This document shows positions 51,644-61,824 of a stretch of DNA of 64,000 bases, in pieces (position 1 is the first letter of the stretch; each line of letters starts with the position of its first letter). This DNA is from Acidaminococcaceae bacterium. GTDB taxonomy: Bacteria; Bacillota; Negativicutes; Acidaminococcales; Acidaminococcaceae. Location of the stretch: assembly GCA_029004715.1 (NCBI GenBank), contig JAQVYX010000001.1, positions 1-64,000 on the forward strand. Direction: 5' to 3'. The notes beneath the pieces were generated by a model. The model saw only the letters and a program-made list of their open reading frames with translations. It was not told the origin of the DNA and made no database searches. The position numbers and the translations under genes were made by a program.

Positions 51644-53275
51644 CTAATCCTCCTTATTTTGCCTTATATAATTATTTTTATAAACATTTACTTCAAACAT
51701 TCTACTCCATGGCAGACTATATTTCCACTTATTTAATTCATAAGAAGTCATATATTTAGAGCTAAAGGCAACAATCCCCTTACTTATAGCCTGCTCTGCC
51801 TCAGTTCGTTGCGAAGGCGTCAAGGCCCCGTCAGTCCACTGATTTTTATAAACAAGGTTCTGTCGCACATCCTGACGAACATGTGCTTCATAGGCCCAGT
51901 CATCTAAATAACGTACCGTCAGCAAATTATTTTTTTGAGTATCCGTTAAATATTGACGCATAATACCCTGTCCAATGGCGTATCCCAAAGTATTACTAGC
52001 AGTATTCCAGCCGGCGTAAGCCCCCAAACTCCAGGCAAGCTTATGCTCTGTCTCAGCTTTTTTAGCCTGTGTTTTCATATTTGTTGCAAATAAAGCTGTA
52101 ACAAGACCATTGTCAGCACCATTAGAATAAGCAATATCACCGATACTAACATTTTTACCTTGCATAACAAATTTCTCTACCTTGCGAATAAAATTGCTCT
52201 TCGCCTTTGTTAATTCATCCGTATTGCTAAGACTTGTAGCCGATAAACATTTACCGTCAGTTGGAGTATTCACTGCCAAAATTAAATCTGCATTTTTTGA
52301 GAGGGTAGCTGGGTAGCCACCAGCAGCAATAATATGTCCTCGCAACGTTTTTTTTACTATTACATCTTCATAGGTAGGAACAGTATCAGGGCCTACTCCT
52401 TCATTATAAAATGTATAGACTAATGGTGTAGTCTGTTCAATTTTATTTACCGCCCGCGTTAATAGTATCAATCCTAATTGATCAGCACCGGCAAAAAACT
52501 TAATTTTCCAGTCAGGCAAATCTTTCATTTCTTCATCAATTTTACGCGCATCTCGATGAGCATCAGAATAAACCGCTGTATCATCCTTGCCTAAAAGAAA
52601 ATAGTCAAAAGATTCTTCTTTTACTCCAAGTAAAAGATTTTTCGTAACGTTTAAATTAGCTTTTCTCCTAGTGTATAAATCTGCCTGTACTTCTTGAGGA
52701 ATAACCTTTAGCAACATTTCTAATTGTTTCTTTTCTTTGCTATTTATAACACCCATTTCCTGCTTGTCTTTTAATGCCCCCATTTGAAAAATATCAGCAC
52801 CATAACGGCTATAATATGCCGGTTCTTCCGGTGCATGACTAGCTCGAGGCGAACGCATAACAGTGCCAAATACATATAGGCGGATATATTTAAATTTCTT
52901 TTTGAAATCCAACAACCTTTGTATTCTGTAAGACAAAACTTCCGGGTTCAAGTTATGTGTGCGCGATGGCACTAATCCCCCATAAATCAAGCTATCACTT
53001 GAAACTACTGCATCTGTAGCCAAAAGAGCATTATCTTCTAACCATTTATACAGTTTGTCAGGATTACCTGTCCTATTATATGAAGCAATGTATTCTTTAG
53101 GAGGGGTTTGAATATCCCAGCCAGCAGCCTTCAAAGTGTTTACTGTATAACTAAAACAAACCGGCCTATCATCAACAGGGATAAATAAAATCTTTTCTTT
53201 GGCCTCTGACACAAAAGGCAACAAACAAATTATAGATACGGCTAAAATAACTGTTCTTAAACTTCTCATACACAA
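51644..53275 (-). CDS. DUF4127 family secreted protein (paralog 2)
   Basis: Signal peptide then EKILFIPVDDRPVCFSY; DSLIYGGLVPSR, GKDDTAVYSD, GADQLGLILLTRAVN, SNGADNGLV, AGWNTASNTLGYAIGQG, VRYLDDWAY. Confidence 0.88.
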   Translation of the reverse strand: MCMRSLRTVILAVSIICLLPFVSEAKEKILFIPVDDRPVCFSYTVNTLKAAGWDIQTPPKEYIASYNRTGNPDKLYKWLEDNALLATDAVVSSDSLIYGGLVPSRTHNLNPEVLSYRIQRLLDFKKKFKYIRLYVFGTVMRSPRASHAPEEPAYYSRYGADIFQMGALKDKQEMGVINSKEKKQLEMLLKVIPQEVQADLYTRRKANLNVTKNLLLGVKEESFDYFLLGKDDTAVYSDAHRDARKIDEEMKDLPDWKIKFFAGADQLGLILLTRAVNKIEQTTPLVYTFYNEGVGPDTVPTYEDVIVKKTLRGHIIAAGGYPATLSKNADLILAVNTPTDGKCLSATSLSNTDELTKAKSNFIRKVEKFVMQGKNVSIGDIAYSNGADNGLVTALFATNMKTQAKKAETEHKLAWSLGAYAGWNTASNTLGYAIGQGIMRQYLTDTQKNNLLTVRYLDDWAYEAHVRQDVRQNLVYKNQWTDGALTPSQRTEAEQAISKGIVAFSSKYMTSYELNKWKYSLPWSRMFEVNVYKNNYIRQNKED

Positions 53276-53292
53276 TTCTCCTCTTTTTACCC

Positions 53293-53340
53293 AAAAGCCT
53301 CTGTTTGTAGAATTCTACAAACAGAGGCAAAACCCTGCAT
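53293..53340 (-). terminator. Terminator after guaB
   Basis: Perfect palindrome GCCTCTGTTTGTAGAATTCTACAAACAGAGGC + TTTT. Confidence 0.8.
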
Positions 53341-53347
53341 TTTAAAC

Positions 53348-54859
53348 TTATTTAGGATAATTATTGGAATTATTGTCTTTAAGCATAACATCATGAGCGC
53401 CACCCTCTACTAAGCTAGTAGCAGAAACAAGGGTTAAACGCGCGTTAGTTTGCAATTCTGTAATATTCATCGCACCACAATTGCACATTGTAGAGCGCAA
53501 TTTACTTAATGTCAAATTGACATTGTCTTTCAAACTTCCTGCATATGGTACATATGAATCAACGCCCTCTTCAAAAGACAATTTTGAAGCACCGCCCATA
53601 TCATAACGTTGCCAATTGCGAGCACGATTGGAACCTTCTCCCCAATACTCTTTCATATAGGCACCATTAATATTTACTCTATTTGTTGGCGATTCATCAA
53701 AGCGAGCAAAATAACGTCCAAGCATCATAAAATCTGCTCCCATAGCCAAAGCCAAGGTCATGTGATAATCATAAACAATACCACCGTCAGAACAAATCGG
53801 TACATAAATACCTGTTTCTTCAAAATATTCATCACGTGCTTTTGCAACTTCTATAATAGCAGTTGCTTGACCACGGCCAATACCTTTTTGCTCACGAGTT
53901 ATGCAAATAGACCCGCCACCAATACCAACTTTAACGAAGTCAGCCCCAGCTTCTGCTAGAAAACGAAACCCTTCGCTATCTACAACATTACCTGCACCCA
54001 CTTTAACAGTGTCACCGTATTTGCTGCGTACCCAGTCTAGTGTTATTTTCTGCCATTCGCTATAGCCTTCAGAAGAATCAATGCAAAGCACATCTGCGCC
54101 TGCCTCAACCAAAGCTGGGACACGCTCAGCATAATCACGGGTATTAATACCGGCTCCTACTACATGACGTTTTTGTGCATCCAAAAGTTCTAAAGGATAT
54201 TCCTTGTGAGAAGCATAGTCTTTGCGGAAAACCATATACAAAAGACGACCTTCATCATCAACTACCGGCAAAGTATTAAGCTTATTATCCCAAATAATAT
54301 TGTTGGCATCGTGCAGACTGGTACTATGCTTAGCAAAAATCATATCTTGAATAGGAGTCATGAACTCAGAAACCTTTGTATCCAAGGACATCCTGCTAAC
54401 GCGGTAATCACGGCTGGTAACAATACCTACTAATTTACCATTAACCGTACCATCAGAAGTTACTGCAACTGTAGAATGACCGGTTTTTTCCTTTAGTCTC
54501 AAAATATCTTTTAATGTGCTATCAGGCTGAATATTGGAATCACTTGTTACAAAACCAGCACGATAACTCTTCACGCGAGAAACCATAGCAGCTTCATTTT
54601 CAATAGACTGAGAACCAAAAATAAAGGAAATTCCACCTTCTTTAGAAAGAGCAATAGCCATATTATCATCAGAAACAGATTGCATAATAGCTGACACCAT
54701 AGGAATATTAAGTGTAAGAGCAGATTGTTCACCTTTTTTAAATTTAACCAAAGGCGTTTTCAAGTCAACATTATCAGGGATACATTCTTTGGACGAATAT
54801 CCTGGAACTAAAAGATATTCACTAAATGTATGTGCAGGTTCATCATAAATACGAGCCAT
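53348..54859 (-). CDS. guaB: IMP dehydrogenase with CBS domains, trichomonad/eukaryote-like flap variant
   Basis: [81 protein letters not shown]. Confidence 0.95.
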   Translation of the reverse strand: MARIYDEPAHTFSEYLLVPGYSSKECIPDNVDLKTPLVKFKKGEQSALTLNIPMVSAIMQSVSDDNMAIALSKEGGISFIFGSQSIENEAAMVSRVKSYRAGFVTSDSNIQPDSTLKDILRLKEKTGHSTVAVTSDGTVNGKLVGIVTSRDYRVSRMSLDTKVSEFMTPIQDMIFAKHSTSLHDANNIIWDNKLNTLPVVDDEGRLLYMVFRKDYASHKEYPLELLDAQKRHVVGAGINTRDYAERVPALVEAGADVLCIDSSEGYSEWQKITLDWVRSKYGDTVKVGAGNVVDSEGFRFLAEAGADFVKVGIGGGSICITREQKGIGRGQATAIIEVAKARDEYFEETGIYVPICSDGGIVYDYHMTLALAMGADFMMLGRYFARFDESPTNRVNINGAYMKEYWGEGSNRARNWQRYDMGGASKLSFEEGVDSYVPYAGSLKDNVNLTLSKLRSTMCNCGAMNITELQTNARLTLVSATSLVEGGAHDVMLKDNNSNNYPK

Positions 54860-54947
54860 TTTTCGTCCTCCTTTTTCATAAAAAATATTTTATATAGTTT
54901 ACCACCAAACAAGTTTAATTACAACAGTTAAACGTAACTTTATTTAC

Positions 54948-54988
54948 AAAAAATCCCGTTGACTAAATTTAATCAACAGGAATTTTTT
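54948..54988 (-). terminator. Terminator after purD
   Basis: AAATTCCTGTTGATTAAATTTAGTCAACGGGATTTTTTG on minus strand. Confidence 0.8.
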
Positions 54989-54997
54989 ATCATTAAC

Positions 54998-56266
54998 TTA
55001 TTTCAAAGCACGCCAAGCAATATCCTTACGATAGTGAGCCTTGTCGAAATGAATTTTCTCTACAGCGTTATAGGCCTTTGTTTTAGACTGAGCAAGAGTT
55101 GCGTCCACTGCCGTCACTCCTAAAACTCGACCACCGTCAGTAACTACATTTCCCGTTTCTTCCTTGGTCCCGGCATGAAAAACCACAACATCTTCTAAAG
55201 CTCCAGCAGTTTCAAGTCCTTCAATAACTAACCCTTTATGATAGTCAGCAGGATATCCTCCTGAAGCCATAACTACGCACACAGCTGTTTTATCGTACCA
55301 GCTTACCATTTCCTCTTTGAGTGAACCTTGAGCGCAGGCTAACATGATTTCTGCCAAATCGCTGCTAAGCAGTGGTAAAACAACCTGAGTTTCCGGATCG
55401 CCAAAACGAGCATTAAATTCTACTACTTTTATATCTGAGCCTTTTATCATTAGTCCCGCATATAAGCATCCAGAATATATGCAGCCTTCCGCCTTTAAAG
55501 CAGCTATAGTTGGCTTTAAAATGGTTTCAACACATTTTTGTTTAAGTTCAGGAGTAAGCACCGGCGCCGGTGCATAAGCCCCCATGCCTCCGGTATTTGG
55601 TCCTTCATCTCCGTCGTTAATTCTTTTATGGTCCTGTGCTGCTACCATAGGCACAATAGTATTGCCATCAGTAAATGCTAAAAGGGAAGCTTCTTCCCCC
55701 TCCATAAATTCTTCAATAACAACATGGGCGCCTGCCTGACCAAATTTATGATTGCCCATAATATCGTCAATAGCAGCCAATGCCTCTGCTTCCGTCATAG
55801 CTACTACAACACCTTTGCCTGCTGCCAAGCCATCAGCTTTAACAACAATAGGAGCGCCTTTTTCTCTGATATATGCTTTAGCCGTAGCAATATCATTGCA
55901 TATCTTAAAAAATGCTGTAGGAATATTATATTTATGCATAAGTTCTTTAGAAAAAGCCTTGGAACCTTCGATAGCTGCTGCTGCCGCTGTTGGTCCAAAT
56001 ATAGCTAAACCGTGCTTTTTAAAAACGTCAGCAATACCTTCTACTAAAGGTGCTTCCGGTCCTACTACGGTTAAATCAATTTTTTGTTCTAGTGCAAAAA
56101 CCGCTACCTTTTCCCAATCACCAAGGGGCAAAGAGATACATTCTGCTATAGCACTCATTCCAGGATTACCCGGTGCCACATATATCTTCTCAACTCTAGG
56201 ACTTTGCGCCAGTTTCCATACTAAAGCATGTTCACGCCCGCCGCCGCCAATAACTAAAATACGCAT
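54998..56266 (-). CDS. purD: Phosphoribosylamine--glycine ligase
   Basis: MRILVIGGGGREHALVWKLAQSPRVEKIYVAPGNPGM. Confidence 0.98.
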   Translation of the reverse strand: MRILVIGGGGREHALVWKLAQSPRVEKIYVAPGNPGMSAIAECISLPLGDWEKVAVFALEQKIDLTVVGPEAPLVEGIADVFKKHGLAIFGPTAAAAAIEGSKAFSKELMHKYNIPTAFFKICNDIATAKAYIREKGAPIVVKADGLAAGKGVVVAMTEAEALAAIDDIMGNHKFGQAGAHVVIEEFMEGEEASLLAFTDGNTIVPMVAAQDHKRINDGDEGPNTGGMGAYAPAPVLTPELKQKCVETILKPTIAALKAEGCIYSGCLYAGLMIKGSDIKVVEFNARFGDPETQVVLPLLSSDLAEIMLACAQGSLKEEMVSWYDKTAVCVVMASGGYPADYHKGLVIEGLETAGALEDVVVFHAGTKEETGNVVTDGGRVLGVTAVDATLAQSKTKAYNAVEKIHFDKAHYRKDIAWRALK

Positions 56267-56284
56267 TTAAATCCTCCAGCTATT

Positions 56285-56884
56285 TTATTTTATTTCCTGT
56301 AATTGTTTAGCTAAATAAGCACTGATAGCAGCATCATATTCAGAAGTATGAGCGAAGGCTTCCTTGGCTAAAGTCTTTCTTGTAATAATATCAGCATCAC
56401 CATATTGAGATAACATAGCAATTAAACTGGTATAACGAGCAGGATTAGTAACAATTATTACATCGCGAAAATTTTTGGCTGCTGCTCTAAGCATAGCCGG
56501 GCCGCCAATATCAATGTTTTCAATAGCGTCTGCCTCCGTAACATTCGGTTTAGCAATAGTAGCTTCAAAAGGATATAAATTAACCACAACCAAATCAATA
56601 GGTTTTATATCATGCTTAGCCAACGCAGCCATATGTTCAGGATTACTGCGTACTGCTAAAATACCACCATGAATTTTAGGATTCAAAGTTTTCACTCTAC
56701 CATCCATGATTTCCGGAAAACCAGTAACATCGCTAACATAAGTAACAGGTATCCCCGCTTCCTTAATTGCTTTCATAGTTCCACCTGTAGAAATAATTTC
56801 CACACCAATTTCATGCAGAAATTTAGCTAATTCCACCACGCCCGTTTTATCCGAAACGCTTACCAATGCTCTTTTAATTGCCAT
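56285..56884 (-). CDS. purH: Stand-alone IMP cyclohydrolase (PurH N-terminal domain only, no AICAR transformylase domain)
   Basis: [79 protein letters not shown]...; 199 aa, stop followed by the purD SD and start. Confidence 0.93.
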   Translation of the reverse strand: MAIKRALVSVSDKTGVVELAKFLHEIGVEIISTGGTMKAIKEAGIPVTYVSDVTGFPEIMDGRVKTLNPKIHGGILAVRSNPEHMAALAKHDIKPIDLVVVNLYPFEATIAKPNVTEADAIENIDIGGPAMLRAAAKNFRDVIIVTNPARYTSLIAMLSQYGDADIITRKTLAKEAFAHTSEYDAAISAYLAKQLQEIK

Positions 56885-56902
56885 GTAATCACCCCGTTAA
56901 TA

Positions 56903-57517
56903 TTATTTTTTTATATAGACTTTGCGTCCACAAACTTCTATTTTATCTTCTGCCCAAAGCCCTATGGCCTCTGGCAAAGCTATATGCTCTTGCACTAAAA
57001 TTCTATCAGCCAGCATATCATGGGTATCACCATCTAAAACGGGCACTACTTTTTGCAAGATAATAGGACCTGTATCCATACCTTCATCTACAAAATGTAC
57101 TGTGCAACCTGCAACCTTAACACCGTATTCTAGTGCCTGTCCCTGAGCGTCTAAGCCCGTAAAAGAAGGTAAAAGTGCCGGATGGATATTTATGATTTTA
57201 TGTTTCCATTTAGCAACAAAATCACTGCTTAAAATACGCATAAACCCAGCCAATACAACTAATTCAACGCTAGCCTCTCGCAATGCTGCATCTATCTTAT
57301 TTTCAAAATCAGTTTTATCTGAACACTCTTTGCGCAAAATAACAACTTGAGCTATGCCAGCTTTTTTCGCTCGTTCCAAAGCAAAAGCATCAGCCTTGTC
57401 ACTAATTACAATGGCTACTTCTACCGGCATTTTTTTATTCTCTATGTTATCCAATACGGACTGTAAATTGCTGCCACGGCCGCTAGCCAGAACGCCTATT
57501 TTATGGTTATTCACCAA
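56903..57517 (-). CDS. purN: Phosphoribosylglycinamide formyltransferase
   Basis: KIGVLASGRGSNLQSVLDNIENKKMPVEVAIVISDK; INIHPALLPSFTG. Confidence 0.97.
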   Translation of the reverse strand: MVNNHKIGVLASGRGSNLQSVLDNIENKKMPVEVAIVISDKADAFALERAKKAGIAQVVILRKECSDKTDFENKIDAALREASVELVVLAGFMRILSSDFVAKWKHKIINIHPALLPSFTGLDAQGQALEYGVKVAGCTVHFVDEGMDTGPIILQKVVPVLDGDTHDMLADRILVQEHIALPEAIGLWAEDKIEVCGRKVYIKK

Positions 57518-58565
57518 AAACTCCGCCCTTCATAATGGTCTTTTTACTACCCTTAACAATTGACCCCAATTCGTAATACGCTTCACCTGCTGTAGTTAAA
57601 TATTCTCTTAGTGCCTCCACTTCATCAGCACCAACAAGTAAAACCATACCAACACCCATATTAAAGGTTCGATACATTTCCGTCCAAGGAACATTACCCC
57701 ATTCTTGCAGCTTTTGGAACACAGGTGGAATTTCCCAAGCCCCTGCATTTACTAATGCATCACAATCTTTAGGTAAAATACGGGGAATGTTTTCATAAAA
57801 GCCACCGCCTGTAATATGTACCATACCATGCAAATTGAATTTTTCAATCAATGGCAGACACACCGCTGGATATAAACGCGTAGGCGTCAAAAGTTCTTCG
57901 CCCAAAGTTTTGCCAAACTCAGGGATTTGCGTTTCTGACTCCATATTCATAACCTCAAAACAAATTTTACGTACTAAAGAATAGCCATTAGAATGCAATC
58001 CTGTAGAAGGCAGGCCTAATAAAACATCTCCTGCAGCAACCTTATCACCTGTAATCATCTTGCTTTTCTCAACAACGCCTACGCAAAAACCTGCTATGTC
58101 ATATTCGTCTTTGGTGTAAAACCCTGCCATTTCAGCAGTTTCCCCTCCAATTAGAGCGCATCCTGATTCTTTGCAAGCTCTTGCTACACCTTGAACAATC
58201 TGTGCTACCTTTTCTGCATTAACTTTATCTACCGCAATATAATCTAAAAAGAACAAGGGTTCAGCACCCTGCACTAAAATATCATTCACGCACATTGCCA
58301 CCGCATCTTGCCCAATAGTATCATGTTTATCTAACATAAAAGCGATTTTTAATTTAGTTCCTACGCCATCAGTACCGGAAACTAAAACAGGTTCTTGATA
58401 CTTTCCTGAATTTAACGCAAATAATCCGCCAAATCCGCCCAAATCTCCCATAACTTCAGGACGATATGTAGCGCGTACGCTTTCCTTCATAAGTTCAACT
58501 GCTCTATTACCGGCATCAATATCCACACCAGAGTCAGCATAAGTAATTTGCTTTTTATCGCCCAT
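57507..58565 (-). CDS. purM: Phosphoribosylformylglycinamidine cyclo-ligase
   Basis: ITYADSGVDIDAGNRAVELMKESVRATYRPEVMGDLGGFGGLF; start at 58565 or 58571. Confidence 0.97.
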   Translation of the reverse strand: MGDKKQITYADSGVDIDAGNRAVELMKESVRATYRPEVMGDLGGFGGLFALNSGKYQEPVLVSGTDGVGTKLKIAFMLDKHDTIGQDAVAMCVNDILVQGAEPLFFLDYIAVDKVNAEKVAQIVQGVARACKESGCALIGGETAEMAGFYTKDEYDIAGFCVGVVEKSKMITGDKVAAGDVLLGLPSTGLHSNGYSLVRKICFEVMNMESETQIPEFGKTLGEELLTPTRLYPAVCLPLIEKFNLHGMVHITGGGFYENIPRILPKDCDALVNAGAWEIPPVFQKLQEWGNVPWTEMYRTFNMGVGMVLLVGADEVEALREYLTTAGEAYYELGSIVKGSKKTIMKGGVFGE

Positions 58566-58578
58566 TTCCATTTCCCCC

Positions 58579-60021
58579 TTAGGCTTCTGAATCAAACAAG
58601 TATTTTGTTCCTTGGCGTATTACATTCTCTGCATCATCCGGATAACAAGAATCAAAACAGGCATAGCACATATCATTAGGATCAAGGTGCGTTAAAGATT
58701 TACGCATCCCCTCCATAGTAATATAGTGTAGTGTATCAGCCTTAATATATTCGCGAATTTCTTCCACGCTTTTTGTAGAGGCAATCAGTTCTTTGCGTAC
58801 GGAAGTATCAATGCCATAATAACATGGATCAGTAACAGGTGGTGAACTAATACACACATGCACGGCTACAGCGCCTGCATCTTTTAACAGCTGAACTATC
58901 TTGCCGCTAGTAGTACCTCTAACAATAGAATCATCAACCATCACTACCGATTTCCCTGCCACTAAAGCGCGATTAGCATTTAATTTTAAGCGCACAGCAT
59001 TTAATCTTTGTTTTTGCGTAGGTTGAATAAAAGTTCTGCCAATATATTTATTTTTAGTTAACCCTTCCATAAAAGGAATTCCCGCTTCCAAGCCATAGCC
59101 AATAGCAGCAGGGGTGCCTGAATCAGGCACGGAAATAACAATATCAGCTTTAATATCTTTGGTTTCCCTAGCTAGTTGTCTTCCCATATTCACACGTGCT
59201 TCATAAATACTCTCACCGTCCATGATACTATCAGGTCTGGCAAAATAAACATATTCAAAAATGCAGTGTGCCATTTTTTTAGGTTTCTTTGTGCTATACA
59301 TAATACTCTTTGGCTCTTTTGTCTCATCTTCTATAACAATCATTTCTCCTGGTGCCACATCACGCACATACTTGGCTCCCACTAAATCTAAAGCACAAGT
59401 TTCAGATGCTACAACCCAGCCGTTATCAGTTTGCCCGAGACACAAAGGTCTAAAACCATAAGGATCGCGGAAAGCAATCAGCTTATGATCATTCATAATT
59501 AAAAGTGCAAAAGCACCCTCTATTTGATTAGCAGCATCCGCTACTCTCTCTTCCAGCTCGTGCTTGCGAGATCTGGAAATAAGACTTAAAACAACTTCAC
59601 TATCAATGGTAGTTTGAAAAACAACTCCATCTTTAGCCAACTCTGTACGTAATTTTACCGCATTAGTCAAATTCCCATTGTGTGCCAAGGACAAATTGCC
59701 CCCATCATAATAAACCTTTAACGGTTGAACGTTATAAGCCATGCTAGCACCGGTAGTAGAATAACGCACATGCCCTATAGCAATATTTCCTTCTAAACCG
59801 CTAACGCCGTCCTTAAATACTTCGGCAACTAAGCCCATGCCCTTTTTGATATGCATGTTTTTGCCATCGCTCACCGCAATACCGGCACTTTCTTGTCCTC
59901 TGTGCTGCAAAGCATACAAACCCCAATAAGTATTTAATGCTACATCCTCTTTATGGGATAAAATACCAAAAACGCCGCACTCTTCATGCCACTTGTCTTC
60001 TTGCAATTCAATTCCTCGCAC
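58579..60021 (-). CDS. purF: Amidophosphoribosyltransferase
   Basis: HEECGVFGILSHKEDVALNTYWGLYALQHRGQESAGIAV; VVMVDDSIVRGTTSGKIV. Confidence 0.98.
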   Translation of the reverse strand: MRGIELQEDKWHEECGVFGILSHKEDVALNTYWGLYALQHRGQESAGIAVSDGKNMHIKKGMGLVAEVFKDGVSGLEGNIAIGHVRYSTTGASMAYNVQPLKVYYDGGNLSLAHNGNLTNAVKLRTELAKDGVVFQTTIDSEVVLSLISRSRKHELEERVADAANQIEGAFALLIMNDHKLIAFRDPYGFRPLCLGQTDNGWVVASETCALDLVGAKYVRDVAPGEMIVIEDETKEPKSIMYSTKKPKKMAHCIFEYVYFARPDSIMDGESIYEARVNMGRQLARETKDIKADIVISVPDSGTPAAIGYGLEAGIPFMEGLTKNKYIGRTFIQPTQKQRLNAVRLKLNANRALVAGKSVVMVDDSIVRGTTSGKIVQLLKDAGAVAVHVCISSPPVTDPCYYGIDTSVRKELIASTKSVEEIREYIKADTLHYITMEGMRKSLTHLDPNDMCYACFDSCYPDDAENVIRQGTKYLFDSEA

Positions 60022-60051
60022 AATTTTTTCTCCTTATCCCAAATTATTTAA

Positions 60052-60552
60052 TTATTGGTTGTTTTCGGAACGAACTTTGGCCAATTTCTCGCCTTTAGCC
60101 AAAACCTCTGCTTGCATTTTTCTTCTATCTGCCGCCATTTTCTCTACTAATTCCGGATACTTGGTTGCTAAAATTTGTATAGCAAATAAAGCTGCATTTT
60201 TAGCGCCATTAATAGCCATAGTAGCCACCGGAATACCCGAAGGCATCTGCACAAAACTTAAAAGTGCGTCCATACCGTTTAATGCCGTAGCATTAATAGG
60301 AACACCAATAACAGGAACAGTAGTATAGGCAGCAATAACGCCACCTAAATGTGCTGCCGCACCGGCTGCAGCTATAATAACTTCTACGCCTCGAGCTCTT
60401 GCCCCCGCCGCAAATTCATGTACTAAATCAGGCGTTCTGTGAGCTGATGCAACTAAGACTTCAACTTCCACGCCAAATTCTTTTAATGTTTTTTCGGCCG
60501 GCTCCAAAATTGGCCAGTCAGAGTTACTGCCCATAATAATAGCAACCTTCAT
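60052..60552 (-). CDS. purE: 5-(carboxyamino)imidazole ribonucleotide mutase
   Basis: MKVAIIMGSNSDWPILEPAEKTLKEFGVEVEVLVASAHRTPD; start corrected to 60552. Confidence 0.97.
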   Translation of the reverse strand: MKVAIIMGSNSDWPILEPAEKTLKEFGVEVEVLVASAHRTPDLVHEFAAGARARGVEVIIAAAGAAAHLGGVIAAYTTVPVIGVPINATALNGMDALLSFVQMPSGIPVATMAINGAKNAALFAIQILATKYPELVEKMAADRRKMQAEVLAKGEKLAKVRSENNQ

Positions 60553-60665
60553 GAATTTTCCCTCCAAAAATAGAAAATCCCAAGAGTTTTCGCTCTATAA
60601 TTTTACAGCTAAAATTGCTCTCAGGTCTTCCTTCGTAAATATTATTACATTTATAGTACACATTA

Positions 60666-60694
60666 ATTCTACCAATAGGCAGGTTTTATGTCAA
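60666..60694 (-). promoter_or_regulatory. Promoter of pur operon
   Basis: TTGACA - 17 bp - TAGAAT on minus strand. Confidence 0.8.
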
Positions 60695-61035
60695 TGATTC
60701 TCTGAACTTTTTACCACCTATTCACAATTTTGTTCGGTTTTTCTCTGAAAACACACAATGTTAACTTATGACCATGAATAACACCGACCTGATACCTATA
60801 GAACAAAAGATAAAAACAAACCCTATACCCCTGAATCTTATAGAAATGAGCGTCGTCCCCGCCGCAGTTTACAATGAAGTAGAAGCAATGTTGTTTTTCG
60901 CTTCGGATAACCAAAAGACCGTTTCCGGTGAAGCTGCCGTCAAGGAATTTCCTTCTGGAGTTGGAATGATAGCTTAGAGCAGAAAAAACAGTTTAGCTTA
61001 TAATTTTCATGGCTTATTGGGCAAAATTACAAGTT

Positions 61036-61075
61036 AAAAAGCCGTATCCGAAATTAATTCGGATACGGCTTTTTT
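61036..61075 (-). terminator. Terminator after ompH
   Basis: AAAAAGCCGTATCCGAATTAATTTCGGATACGGCTTTTT. Confidence 0.85.
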
Positions 61076-61086
61076 ATAACAAAAAA

Positions 61087-61518
61087 TCATTTAGAAACTA
61101 AATCAATTACATCCTTAGTAATATCTTTTCCACCGGTAACAACAGCTGAAGCATCTAAGATGGTAGTTAAACCTTGAGTTTTTGCCACTTTATTGATAGC
61201 TGCCAAAATCTTCTTTTGAATCGGTCCCATTAACTCATCTTCGCGTTTAGCTATGCGTTGTGTTAATTCCTTGTCCAATGCCCTCTTACCATTATCATCC
61301 AGGCTTGCTACTTTAGAATTGAACTCTTCTTGGGCCTTTTTTTGTTCAAGGCCAATAGCAGCTTTAACAGTGCTAATATCCGGATAACTAGAAAAAACTC
61401 GTTGCACATTTACGAATCCAATATTATCAGCCGCAAATGCCGTTTTTGGAGAAAAAGCACCTGTGAATCCCACACATACCAAAACTGCCACTAATAAAGA
61501 TAAAATCTGTCTCTTCAC
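61087..61518 (-). CDS. OmpH/Skp family periplasmic chaperone
   Basis: Signal peptide then ADNIGFVNVQRVFSSYPDISTVKAAIGLEQKKAQEEFNSKVASL... Confidence 0.85.
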   Translation of the reverse strand: MKRQILSLLVAVLVCVGFTGAFSPKTAFAADNIGFVNVQRVFSSYPDISTVKAAIGLEQKKAQEEFNSKVASLDDNGKRALDKELTQRIAKREDELMGPIQKKILAAINKVAKTQGLTTILDASAVVTGGKDITKDVIDLVSK

Positions 61519-61701
61519 TTAAATCATCCTCTCGAATTTACTCTAAATTATTGCTGCACCCCTTGAGCACTCATACGAGTATATCATTTTACATCTTTTC
61601 TATCAAGTCCCACAATGTGAAAATACTGCAAATTTCATTGTAAATATGCCAAACACTGTTATAATTATGGTGAATAACACATAACGCTAAGGAGTATTAT
61701 T

Positions 61702-61824
61702 ATGAAAAAACTTCTATGGATTATAGCCATCTGCTTACTTGCCTTTGGCCTTTATAAACAAGACTATTTATCCGTACTACAAAAAGCAGCTGTAATTTGT
61801 CTGGAGTGTGTTGGCATTGGTTAA
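61702..61824 (+). CDS. CD1871A-like small CXXC-motif membrane protein (40 aa)
   Basis: ATG with SD AAGGAG; MKKLLWIIAICLLAFGLYKQDYLSVLQKAAVICLECVGIG*; below the ORF-track length cutoff. Confidence 0.85.
   Translation: MKKLLWIIAICLLAFGLYKQDYLSVLQKAAVICLECVGIG

Noticed and set aside
60768-60780. ATGACCATGAAT resembling the start of lacZ-alpha cloning vectors
   Set aside because: Match is limited to about 9 nt and the following sequence is not lacZ; no evidence of vector contamination.
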